A stretch of DNA of 64,000 nt. Source: Capitulum mitella. Its lineage: Eukaryota > Arthropoda > Thecostraca > Pollicipedomorpha > Pollicipedidae. Numbering within the stretch: the stretch's first letter is position 1; the number at the start of each line of letters is the position of its first letter. The position numbers and the translations under genes are program-made. Location of the stretch: NCBI GenBank assembly GCA_030062745.1, contig CP099839.1, positions 7,911,118 to 7,975,117 on the forward strand. Reading direction: 5' to 3'. The notes beneath the pieces are model-generated. The model saw only the letters and a list, made by a program, of their open reading frames with translations, was not told the origin of the DNA and ran no database searches. Shown here one piece after another: positions 39,324-52,300 of this stretch.

Positions 39324-41514
39324 CGCAGTGCGATTTTTATACCGCCTAGAGACGGAAATGATTGCCAGCTGTGGTGCAGTAGTACCATCCTAGCCAATCA
39401 GAGGCCTTCGTACCGCCTTGCGATTCCCAGAACTGGTTGATGTACGGCCGATGCAATGGAGGCAGCTTTGAGAGTTAGAGCCGCAGAATTTTACTTTAAT
39501 GAAACATGGACATGTGGACGTGCTTACCCTTGCTGAGCCAAACACACCACGGTCTGCATGAGCATGCGTCGGAACCGAAACATATGTGTACTCTGCATGC
39601 ATTGGACGCTGGCCCCCATGAAATGGTCTGAGGCCCTGGTGAGGCTGGCCGATCCCTGCCGGCCGGGGACGCAGTACGTTGGGCGCCGTCGGACCCACTG
39701 TCCTGTTGCACCAGATGACCGGCCACCACCATGGGCGCGCGCATTAGGGCAACCAGTTCCTCCGCGAGCCTATTCATATGTATAATGCTAAGACCCCGTC
39801 GTGCAGCCAGGAATGTGGATGTGGCCGATGGAAGTGACGATTGCTGGAAACTTGGTTTTGTTTTTGGTGTCGGAAGGCAAATTTTACTTTTGAGTCCGAA
39901 GTTTTGTCATAAGCTTATGTAGCATTGGTGTTTTACACGTATATGGCATTGCTTGTCAAAAGGAAAGAACACAAGTACACGTAAATGGCGGCGAAATGCT
40001 GCGAAATATGGCTGATTGCCTCTGTTATTGGTTTCTGCTTCTGGGTTATCTCATACGCTTCCTCGCGTATAAATGCTTTTTAGCAACATGCCGCTCCTTT
40101 GTTCCAGAATCCTACCTGAGGTATCCTGCCAGATCCAGAAGCACCAACTTGATCAAAGCTTGAAATCGTGTTCGTAAGAGGGAAGACCCATCCGATAACG
40201 ACTGACTGATGACATGTGAAGGCCACAGGGATTAGTCGATTTTGTGAAGAATTTTCCTTCGAAAATTTAGATTGCTCAGGAGCCCTGGTTGTACGCATTC
40301 GAATTCAAACAACCCATCGACGGTCTACGAGCTCTAATTCCAAGATCGTAGTGCGCCCAGTTAGAAAAACACCAGTGTCTGGGCTCACCCGAGACCTGGA
40401 ATAATGAAGACGCAGCTAATAATGGCTGGGTTCCCCGATTCGCAGACATGGGTTAACCGCTCGTTTGCGATCTCATGGTCAAGTTATGACTGGTGCCGCA
40501 CCCGACATCTGGAATTACCCAAGGACGGCAAGTCGTGGTTAACTGCATGAAAGTGTCTGGAGTACGGGTAGATGCCACTTGCCATGACGAAAAGAAACGT
40601 TGCATGATGATTCATCGAATAAGTTTGTACTTTGCAAAGCAACGAGACCACTTAAAAAGGAAAAAAACGTGGGGCAGATGTATCATGCACGTCAACAAAC
40701 GGGAAGATTATTTCCAAACAATGTGGCCTTGATATCTTTTGTTTGTAGTTGGCGCACAGGCAGCTAACACATCTTGGGACAAGCGAGTATATTTACAGTT
40801 GTAGCCATTTGGATTATTCGTCAACAGCAGCATTCCTTTCCTGCAATCTCTTTAGGCCTCCTCAGTTTGCTGACACTTACTGTGAAGTCATTCCGAGTGA
40901 CTAGAGGGATTTGGGCCTCCGCACAAATCCCTCTACGCAGACGTTTGATGCTGCGTCTCGGAATTCTGCAGGGAACTGGGGCGGACATCCGGTCATCGTG
41001 GTCTGAGAAATAATTTTCTCAGAAAGCTCTTCGTTTTATTTTAACACACAACGGCGGAACGCAAACCGACAAAATTATATGGCAGGGAAAGACACGGATC
41101 AACAGGCGAGAGGACATCAGTGGGGAGTGCCGAGAAAATACGGAGAAATTAAGTTGTGTCAGAGGAAATGCCAGATAGGCGTAACTGGGCATCCAGGGTA
41201 GCGAACCAACCCGCGTCGGCGGACTCCCTGAATGCTGGTGGCTTCATCAAATATCTTCGACTGGGTTTATCTCCTTGTGATTCATTCATCATGATGTTTC
41301 CTTTGAGCGCAATTAAAGCAAAAAAAAAAACTATTCATTCAATGGTTTCCCATTGTCATCACATCATGTCAGGATCACCAGTTCGTGGAGGTGAGATGAA
41401 TAATCAATAAGTTGCATGAAAATGAAAAGCCGATGTAACACAACGAATGAAGTTATATTTGGATCGAAGAAATGGCAGACTATGAAGACGATAGTATGAC
41501 CGTAATAGACAAAT

Positions 41515-41574
<60 letters not shown>

Positions 41575-44500
41575 GTATGTATGTGTGTGTGTGTGTGTGT
41601 ACGTGTGTAAGAGATGAAGATGTATGTTATAGCACGCAATACTGTTTGACATTCAGAATCCAACTCCAAGCCCAAAAACACGGACACATCAATTTAACTG
41701 TAAAAATAACAGTGGGACACGAGCATAAAATTAACCCTATTCCTGGAGGGCTAAACAGTATGGCCAATTCCCGGCAGGGGAGGGTGGATTCGGCCCTCTT
41801 GAGATCTCGAGAGATACACACCCGATTTCATCACAACAAATGGCAATCGATTTCCTGTGATGTTAACTCCATTTTTACAAAAAGAGAAGTTCCCAAAATT
41901 TTAAAAGGGGTGGATACTGAGGGCCGGAGAAGTCAAAATAGGGATATTTTCGGACTTGTTATTACTCTGTTGTTTATGGACCAATTTTAATGAAATTGGC
42001 ATGAATTGGGAGATTATGAATGGGACTTTTACCACTGCTGCATATATTTCAAATTTTGTGAAAATTCATAGGAGTTCACAGGGTTTTGAAAATAGGAGGA
42101 TTAGTTTTTGAAAGAAAATAATTAGCAAAAAAGTTCAAAGTACTTTTTCATCTTCCACTAGTCATATCATGCTGAAGAAGTACAAATCGTATTGCACTGT
42201 TTGTTTACAATGTTATAACATTGTTAGCATAGGCGGTACCAGGAACATTAAAAAAGAGGAACTGTCATAGTCACATGTTCTTCAGGTCAGCTTACCACCG
42301 TTGACCTTAATAACCTGCATTGACTTTAGAGTTATTTGGAATGATATTCTGTGCATTTTATATCGTTACTAAACGTTTCCATTCATTTGAATCCACTATT
42401 TCTAAAATTCCATTTCGTGCCTGTTGTAATATAGGGTACGCGCACTAACATTTTAGGTCATAGCTCCGTGACCCGACCTGATATCAAGCTGAAACTTGAT
42501 ACACAAGTAGAGGGCACCCTTCTACGTGGTATATATTCTGGGTTTGGCATTTCAAAAAATGACGGCGAAATTATTACTATAAAACCAAATTTTAACTTTT
42601 GACTTTGACCTGAGCTTGTTAAGTGATCTCAGATGAACAAAACTGTATTTGTATGCTTGCCCAACGATTTATATATTCATCCATATCAAGTTTTAAGTTC
42701 TGTCTTAAAATCGCGATTTTTTGCAGACACTTTCCTTTTACCCTCAAGAAAGCCAAAAATGGTCTGAGTGCCTTACAAAAACGTTACTTGACTCCGCCAC
42801 TGAGCAAAAAAGAATCACGAAATTTTGTTGCAATACGTAGAAAGAACAGCTCGGAAGAGTCACCAAGTTTCGTGAAGCTGTGTCAAAACCCCTGGAATTG
42901 GCAAGCAAAAAACCCGAGGGGGGCCGATTCAGCCCCCTGCCGGGAATAGGGTTAACAGCGTTTGCGCATGACATGAAAACATAAATAACAGAATGAATAA
43001 GGATTCAGTGAACTACACACTGAGGATGCAAAAGAGAAAACAGGAAACATGGAGAAGGTAAAGGAAAAGCGATTCGTGAATTATTGGGGAGAAAAGGTTC
43101 GTAGAGAAAAAAGCTACCACAGCAAGAAACAATCTGGTGATAATGCATGAATGGCGAGAAGGAGATGGGTACATAAGAGAAACACGATTCAGTTGTTAGT
43201 TTATATCACCCAGGTTTATTTTGGACTGGCTCGCCACAGTATGACGCGACCCACGGTTACTGAAGGCAAACGTTTAAACGCACATGCAAGTTAATGACGT
43301 AGGACCTTTTAAAGAAAATATTCCCAATGCCTTGACCGAATGCTACCTTATACACCAAATTGTAGTTTGAAACGCTGCAATTTCCTTTAAATTAATACCC
43401 ACGGAAGATGTGTGAAAATTTTCGGTAACATCTTTTTATTTCGCCTTGCAGTATTTTCTGTCATGAGATAAGTTCTGCTTATGACATTTTGCTTTGACGT
43501 TTAGGGGATATGCTGGACTTCACATGTTACAAATTCTTTCAGATTTGTATATCCCAGCGGTTAAAAATTATGTTTTATTCCTATGAATAAATGAGCAACC
43601 TGAGTTGTTTACATTTCTTTTCCCATGAAAAGTGTTGTTGCCGCGGTTACATAAGACCAGTTGCCGTCCTCTCCTGCGGCGTGTAAGTTGTCGGTTGACT
43701 GCAGTGAAGTTAATACTTGTCACGTTGGCGATTTTCGGTCTACTTCGTATGCGTACAGAAATGTTAACCCTTATCTCAGACTGCACCCCAAATTAAATGG
43801 GACACTAGTCTCTCGTTTTTACCCTTTTCCTAGATGCCGCCACCATCGTCGAAAACTTGGATAAAGTTGCAAATCACCCGAAATCGGACTGTTTGATGTA
43901 AAATTTTACGACAGAACGAAGAAGAGAAAGCTTGATTCCATGTTACGAAGCCTGTAAAGCCACTTGCACAAGTTGTAAGTACCTTAAAAGCTGCGTGAAA
44001 CTGACCTCTACACTATTCACATTACTTGCAACAGTACCCAAAACATGTCCTGATGACGTCATATTTCTGCGGTGCATTGTCGTTACTGGTGGTCAAGTTT
44101 CGACTTATGAAGCAGTGAAGACACTGTGACTTGTACAGGAACCGACATAGTGCGAGATGTCACAGATGAATCAGTAGGTTATATTGTCAAAGCAAGTATG
44201 CCCGTCAAACGACAAGCAATGTGGGAAAATGTTTAGGCCAGGGACGTAGCCGAGGGGAGCATGGGGGCCATGGTCCTCCTCCGAGCCAAGCGGTCCTCAC
44301 TAGATATATGGCGATTTCGCACGAATACGGAATAGTGATTATATACGAGTTCCAACAGCAAACATATGTTTTCCTGATCGTTACATATGAGGTAAATTAC
44401 AGAAAATTGCTGCTTTTTTCTACGAAATTTCTCAGGGGCGTCGATTCCTGTAAAAGATTGGAGGGGCCGAGCCGAGGGCAGGCCAGCTTAACCTCGCTCC

Positions 44501-47500
44501 AGATGTGGGTTTTTCATAAGATTTAGCCCACTTTATTTTGACCAACGGAAATCTTCAAGATTTTTGCTGCTATTTGTCAATTGAAAAATTACATTTATCT
44601 CCATGTTTATAGGTGTATGTATATATAGAAGATGGAAAGATGGATAGATACATCGCTATAAACTTTATTCTTTGCTTTCTGCCTTTCTGTTATCCATTGC
44701 GGCCGTTATTTTCGTTATGACTATTCATTTCCCTTTTAAACCGACAGAAAATGTTAGGAGAGGCCGAAACCAACATTGGGTGGGCCCAAACAACATTGGG
44801 TGGGCCCAAACAAACAATGGGTGGGCCAATGCCCTCTCAAAAGAATACAAATCGACACCCCTGAGTTTTGTCGTATGCCAGTATCATATGGCAAAATGAC
44901 ATTTGGTTCCCTCAGGAAAATCCTGGCTATGTTCCTGGTCTAGACAGCTCAGCGAGCCAATGCAACCTTCAGTAAAAGATTAAGTTAGCACTGTCACCCT
45001 TAGCCTAGTTTCGAACGGCAGTATTCCTGCTACATATCCTGATGCAGACCCGCCAGGATCTGACAACCGACAAGGCCGGATAACCTGTGCCAGACTTAAC
45101 TACAGAGCGGGCCGCATATCCGACCGTGCATCCGGCCCCAAGTACCTGGCTACAGACCCGGCCGCGTGCTGTTCCAAAGGCCCGTCCACGGACCGCCCAG
45201 CTCTCCAGGTGGTCGCGGCTGCTGGGTCCGGGAAACCCCGGCCCGTATCGCCGTGCTTAGTCTGGCGGCAGCGGCGTGTTTGCCGTGCCGTGAGTCACGC
45301 CTCCGCCGCCGTCGGGCAGCGGCGCAGCGCCATAGCGCGGGGTGCCAGCGGCGGGCGACACCCAAGGCCGCTGCGGGGTTATCGCGAACACAGGCGCCGC
45401 GGCTGACGGCGACGGAAGGATAACGGCGTGCTTTTCGGTGGGCGAGGTTCGCGGAGTGCGCCCTTGACGAACGTTCTGCGACAAGAAGGCGATGCTGCTG
45501 CCGCCGTCACACCAAAGTTAAATCAGTAGAAATGTTGAAACAGCGTTCGCTGCCTCCGCAGTCAACGACTGAACAATAGCCCCGACAGAAGACCCAGAAG
45601 ATTCCACTGAGACTCAGAGAGCTTGGAGCATGGCAAGGCGGAAATCCGAAACAATGTGATCACCAACGCAGAATGCACAGGCCGACTCCGGTCGGAAATG
45701 CAAACTTTGGTCTGGGTTAGTAACTCACATGAGGCTTGGAGTGCCTGGCGGCCCCCATCCGCATCCATGACGCAGGCCTGGTAACACAGAACAAAACGTG
45801 AGTCACAATGCAGGGTGCGCGGGGATGGCGTGCTCCGGCAGTACATGAATGGCCTTCGACTCTGAGGGTCGCCTCTCCCACCGTTTCCGACCTTCCCGCG
45901 CTAAATGCGCGGAAATTGTTTGCATGGAGACGAGTCGCCGTCTGCTGCGAGACAGTGCTGCATTCCAGCCGACAACGTGAGCGGCGGCCAGACCCAGGCT
46001 GCAACACACATTACCGCCGACTCATCCGTACCGCTATCGTGAACGCCACTGTTGCAATGCCTGGCCTGAGGAACGCGAAATGCTTCTTGACATCTGTCGT
46101 TGCCTCTGTCTTCTCTCTCCTTTCTTTTCGGTACCATGCAAGTTTCGAGTTGAAACTATTATTATTCACATCGTTGAATCTCCAGAATGCGTCGCGCGTT
46201 GGATCGATTTTTTTCCGGCTCGTTCGTGATGCAATTGTGATTCTTACGCCACAGGCCAGGAGTCGATTCCATGCACACATGGTGTCCTATTCTCGGAAGC
46301 ATTCCAAGAATTCCTACATCAAAAGTTGGCAGCATTTTTCATAAGGATGCTGATGAAAAACCAAATCACTAGCAATATGGCTTGCGAGCCTCGGCAGCGC
46401 AATGAAGCAAGGTTCGTCTATTTTGCCGAAAAGCATTTTCGTCTTCCAAAAGTTGTGTCGTCAAATCGGTGTCCAAATACCAGATCGTTGTCGATGTGTT
46501 TGTACGGGATTTACGAAATTAGGAATCGATTTGATTCTTAGTTTTGACCACAACCCAACGAGGCCATTCTGATTCAGACTCTGATTTGAAATGAAAGGCA
46601 AATAATCTATTCGATGCTGGCTAAAAGACCATTTTTAACTGCGCGTAATTGATGCGATTCCCTCGATCCACTTTTCAATTTGTGCTTGTTGTTTTTATAC
46701 ACGCAGCAGCGAAGTTCGAGGTCTTGTGTTGTCCAAGGCCTTCTGTATACTACAGGACAGTATTTAGAAACAACGGTTAAGCATATCATACTGCATGACA
46801 TCTCTATATATGTGCATAAGACACTGTGTTTAAATTCTTCTTTCATGGGGTTTCAAGATATGGAAAATCCAAGATATAAATATTCTGGTGCCTAGGGCTT
46901 TACTCCTAAGCCTGACAGACGTCATGGCGTAGGTGACGAAACGAGAGGTCTCAGGGGTACTCCCCCTAGGTGAACGCATGGAGGGCCGGGGCCCCCTCTG
47001 GGTTCAGGAGGCCTCCAGTCCAAGTAATGGGGGGCCCCTCGCTGCTTCACAGATTTTACTGACGACTGTTGGAACCAGCCCTCATCAGAGGACTCGGACG
47101 TGAGACAATGCGAGTGGCAGGCATACGTGGGCGAGAGAAAATCAAGACGAGAGAAAACGGCTTAGAAAGTCGTTAAAAGACCAGGGCACCCAGATCACCC
47201 CACAAGCTCCCGTATCCGTCGAAGGAGGCCCCAGTGGCAGATACTGCGTGTTCCCAACCAGCACAGAGTACCCCTGACCACGACATGAAACCTCTAATCG
47301 CAACAAGAAGCCCTTTCGTAGCCCCAACACGGTCCTGATCACCACAGGAAGTCCCTGACTGCCGCATGCACCCCATGAGCGCCGAAAGGGGCCTCATGAC
47401 AAGTACAGTAGGCCTCCTGAAGGTCGCAGACAGTCTCGTGATGGCTATGTGAAACTCCTGGCCGGTGCAGGAGGTCTCCTGACCGTCATGGGATGTCCCT

Positions 47501-49333
47501 GACAGCCACACGAAGCCCCTTTATCGCTGCAGGAGGCCCCTGACTGCAGCAAGAGGCTTCATGGCCATCGCAGGAGGCCCCATGACATGAGTCTACATGT
47601 CTATAGCCTTTTCTTTGCAAGTACCGTGCGTTCGTTCATTGTCTTATCCTTATCGTTATTGATTTTTCATGCAGTTGTTTTAATGCTTCATATGTAAGTT
47701 CATTGGTCTTCATGCGCCATAAAGATGTATACATTCTTGTACTTGCGAGTACCAGTGTTTCGTATCCCTTTATATCTCATAATGCCATCATTTCAAGGGG
47801 TCCTTGTATCTCACGAAACCGCCTCCACCCTCGTAACCACTAACATACTACTTTGCAGCGATTTGTGGGGCTAGAAACATCCATAACAGCACAGTCTCCT
47901 CTAGATACCCGACGATGAAAGCAAATCTACCATAGGAAGGAAAGCGCACTTCTTGTACATCCTGAGGGGGGAGTGTCGGTGAAAGTCCTGTTCGGAAATT
48001 CTCAGCTTCTGTTTGGGACATGGTCGCTACACACTACACAGGTCACAGAGTTCGTAACATGGAGCGAAGAAAGGCCGTATTGACCTACATGTAACATAGG
48101 AATGACATCAGAACATTTAAAAGTGTGCTTGTGAATCATTCAGGTGGTTCCTAGCGTCACAAGGAACACAGCCAGTTAAGCAATGCAACAACATAGCCAC
48201 ATATGTCATCAGCTTATCCAGACTGGGATCGTTCCTCCGAGTTTTGCGGAAGTTGACTTTATGACAAAGGTATTGCGTTAAAAAGACATGGTAAAACAGA
48301 TCTCGATAAAGTTGTGCATAGTTGTTGGGGCCGGTTTGTAAAGAAATTACACCATGTCAAATGATCTTATTGTGGGATACCCCTTCATTTCTGTCGCATG
48401 CGTCTATCATATGCATTATGTAGGATCACATTGTTACCTAGCCCACGTTCGTCTTCGGAGTTGTGCATTTACGACATCCTCCAACGGACTTGGCTCCGCT
48501 TCTGTAAGAATGTTCTTGGTACACATGTGACCCGAAAACCGCACCTTAAGGTCAATGATGCCATCTGAGGCAAAATACAGGGCCACTTTTGAATCTTTTT
48601 CGTACTGCGACTACTCGCAAGTGATAACGAAGCTCAACAAACAGACATGTTATATTTTTCGTACTGCGACTACTCGCAAGTGATAACGAAGCTCAACAAA
48701 TGCCCACATTCTGGAATGGGTGCCTCGCGAGAAATACCGCAGTCGGCAGGCGGTAATTTCACAGCAAGAACGCCATTCGTTTTCGAACTATAGCGGCAGA
48801 ACTCCTCGTTTTGATTGCTACGTTTTACAGATTGCATACGGCCTCGTCCAAAAGAAGCAGGACGGCAGAGTGAGCGTGCAGAGGACTGACAACATTTTCG
48901 AGCTTCGGCCTGGACCCACGGTTGGTAAGTTTCACTTTTCCCACCGTTTGCAATACACAGAGTCCCAGCACAATCTGGACCTCTGTGCAGGGATTCTGTA
49001 GTTGCTTTTGTTACCTTTGCCACTCGCAGACCATCAGTTCAATTTGGATGGTTATGCAGCAGTTCTGTAACTGACTGCATTTAACGGCACGGGAACGCAT
49101 TTGATATCATCATGCTGCGGCTTGTGTCTTCGTTTGAAGGATCTAATCCCGGTTTAACGTCTTCGAGATCGTTCTGGTTTTAGCCGCCGTCATCCAGCCT
49201 GCCAATGAGACAGATGCGTTCTCGACATTCGTACGGGCTAAATGATGCTCACGTCTGTGAGAGTTTGGAATGGCTTGGTTTCTCGGCCGATATAAACATT
49301 GCATAACCTTGGAGTTTTGGGATGTCATGATGA

Positions 49334-49386
<53 letters not shown>

Positions 49387-52300
49387 TTTCTTCCATCGCG
49401 TTTCGCGTTGCCCATCTTCAGGGTCGCCCCTGTTTTGGCAAAAATGGTTAACACACAACTAAAAGCATGACCAAATGTTATTTTAGTGACTATCGGCCCG
49501 CGTTTGAAGTCAGATGTTTTTCTACAGCGGAAGCTGAAAACTTCTGTCCGACTCTCAGAAGATGTCTCTTTCATCAAGCCTGTGTTTTCCGGTTCGGCAA
49601 CGAATTTTGCCGTCACGATCCGTTACCAGGCACCCGAAAGGTGGGGAATCTCGGCGTCTTCGTTCCAAGAGATAGTGGGGCTTTTGTGTTGATTATGGAA
49701 AATAATTAACAGCTCCTGCCGAAAAGGACGGCAAGAGCAGTGTGCATGATTGCATGCGACGAAGAGCCGGCGATACAGCGCTCCAGGCAGTGCGTTGCAT
49801 GGGCGACCGGAAATAATTGCAATGAACGATACTAATGATTCTGAAACATTCAGGCCAGATTGTATCCTGATGGTCTACTAATCCGGTTGCAAGCGCAAAC
49901 CTTTGTCTTGAATAAAAGTTTTCCTGCAGAGGGGTAGGCTCATATGCTTTGTGCTCTAGTCTGACGTGTTTTTTACGGACGTTCCTATCCGCGGTTTATT
50001 TTCTATTTACGTAATTTACCAGTGACTTCAAACCCAACTCTGCCGTTTGTATGATCTTAGTTATGTCTCAAATGTGCATGATACCCGAAACGGTCCATCC
50101 AGGTCATCGACATAACTTAACCTTGCAGTCACTAGTCATGAAGCGTTCAAAAACATTGCTGGTCAGGTTTGGTACCAGCTTTGGCTTCTTGCTGAGCAAA
50201 CAATGCTCTAGTTAGTACGAATGATTGCGAAATCTTAGACCACGCCTTTTAACCCTATTCCCAGAGGGCTTAACGGTATAGCCGATTGCCTGCGGGGGGA
50301 TTTCGCCTCCTGAGGTCTCGAAAACTACACATCTGATTTCGCCGCAACAAATGGTAATCGATTTGACTTGACGTAAACTACATTTTTATAAAATGGTTTT
50401 CAAAATCTTGAGAGAGATGGATACAGATGGATGGATAAAGAGATGGATGCAGGGCAAAAAAGGTGGAAATGAGGGATATTTTTGGAGTTGTTAGAACTCC
50501 GCTGTTTACGGACAGATTTTATGCAACTGGCATGAAGCGAAAGCTGATGGATGGAATTTTTACCATTGGTCCATACGTTTGGAATTTTTGGAAAACTCAG
50601 AGGCGTTCACAGGGTTTCCAAAGTGGCCGGACTATTAAAAAAATGAATAAAAGCGGAAAGTTGAAAACACTTTTTTAACTCCTACTTGTCATGTTACACT
50701 GAGGAAGTGCAAATCGGATTACAATGTCTGTGAAGAGTTAGCACACGCGGCTCCAGGGGCTTGAAAAAGGGGGAACTGTCATGATCACATGCTCATTGGG
50801 TAACCTGCGACCTTAAATGACACTTCAGTGGCCTGAAAGTCACATAAAATGACTTGAATGTTATTCATATTGCGAGAAAACACTTGCAATCTTTTAAAAT
50901 GACGTCTTGTAAAATTCCAGTTTATGGCGATCGTGATATGGAGAGGACGCACTGACACTTTAGGTCATAGCTCCCTTACCCGACCTGATATCAGCCTGAA
51001 ACTTTGTACACAAGTACAGAACATTTTTCTACGTTATATATAATCCGCGTTTTGAATCTGGAAGGTTAGCGTCAAAATTATTAGCACAAAACCAGATTTC
51101 GACGTCTGACCTTGACCTGACCCAAAGAATTGACCTGAGGATGACGAAATTACTTTTGCATGTTTTTCCATTTATTTATTTATGCACCCACACAGAGTTT
51201 TAAGTTTTGTCTTAAAAAAATACTACTTTTGGCAGCTATTTCTCTTCTATTTTCAGTAGGCCAGCAAGTGGCCTAAGGTGTCCGTAAAACGTGGTCTGGC
51301 TCCGCCACTGCACAAAACAAAATCACGGAATTTTGACGCAGTAAGTAGAAAGAATAGGTGAAAAGTGGCGAAGTTGCATGAAGCTGTCTCAAAACCCCGT
51401 ATCTGTCAAGCAAAAGACCAAAGGGGAGCCGGATTCAGACCCCGCCGGGAATAGGGTTAATTAATAAAATGATTAACAACAATATTACGACACTATTAGC
51501 GGCGAAACCAGAGGAGTCCGGTACCACTAAAACTATAACTTCCCAATGGGACGGTTTTTCGTTTGAATGACGGGAAGTCAGATCCGAGACGCCAGACTGC
51601 GGAATACCACTAGAGCCGTCCTGAGCACTCCGGACTGCCCGCAACGGTGCGCTGTGGGCGACGACCTGCCTCATCACCAATCAAGCGCAAGCATGCGCCG
51701 GCGCGACGCTAGAGTAACACACGAACACCGAGTGACACGTGCAAACGCCGGAATTCTTTACACGGCATTAAACGGAACTCAGCTACCCAAAATATCACAC
51801 TCTGCGCTGTCCCAGACCTTCAAGGAGAGGTGGTCTCGGACCTACGTGGGCTTACGTCGCCCCTGTCTGTGTAATGCAGTGGTCAATGGACGAGGTTTAT
51901 GGCGAGACCGTGACGGCGCGACGCTCAGCCAGGGGTGCGAGGTCGCAGTGAGTGGGCATCTCTAGTGTTAGAGCTCTGCTGTCTCGGTGGCGCACGCTGC
52001 CCGACGCTGGCAGGTCGGCCCTAGCGATTACCGCGCCCGCTCGCGACGTGGGCACCAGGGACGATGCGTACTCGCCCGCACCGGTCGCGAATATGCCGCT
52101 TGACGACAGAAGGGTCATGAACGGAGCAGCAGTTTTGGTCTAAAAGGGTCAGAGGCAACTGAGGGCATTTCTCTCCATACAACATCATAAGGCCTGTTAA
52201 TAAAATAGAATTCTTGAAATTTGGGAGAGCCACCGCACTACCTGTCTTATAAGTTTGTGTACTGATACTAAAGACCGCATCTTTTCTTGTCCAGGGAAAC

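Larger units (their letters stand above)
30717..48830 (+). other. Intron 4 of the GT14 gene (18.1 kb, repeat-filled)
   Basis: Holds three full piggyBac-type MITEs or their neighbours, a Ty3/Gypsy remnant, a hAT-type MITE, SINE-like pieces, microsatellites and minisatellites. The stretches 30900-32200, 39800-41350, 43250-44400 and 45550-46900 hold no feature I can support beyond those listed. Confidence 0.4.

Noticed and set aside
49467-49709. Cys-rich frame (DYRPAFEVRCF...) overlapping exon 6
   Set aside because: Its phase does not match exon 5, while the other frame joins exons 5 and 7 cleanly.
51875-51970. Possible exon in the CpG-rich part of intron 6
   Set aside because: No acceptor and donor pair keeps phase with the exons ending at 49640 and starting at 52295.
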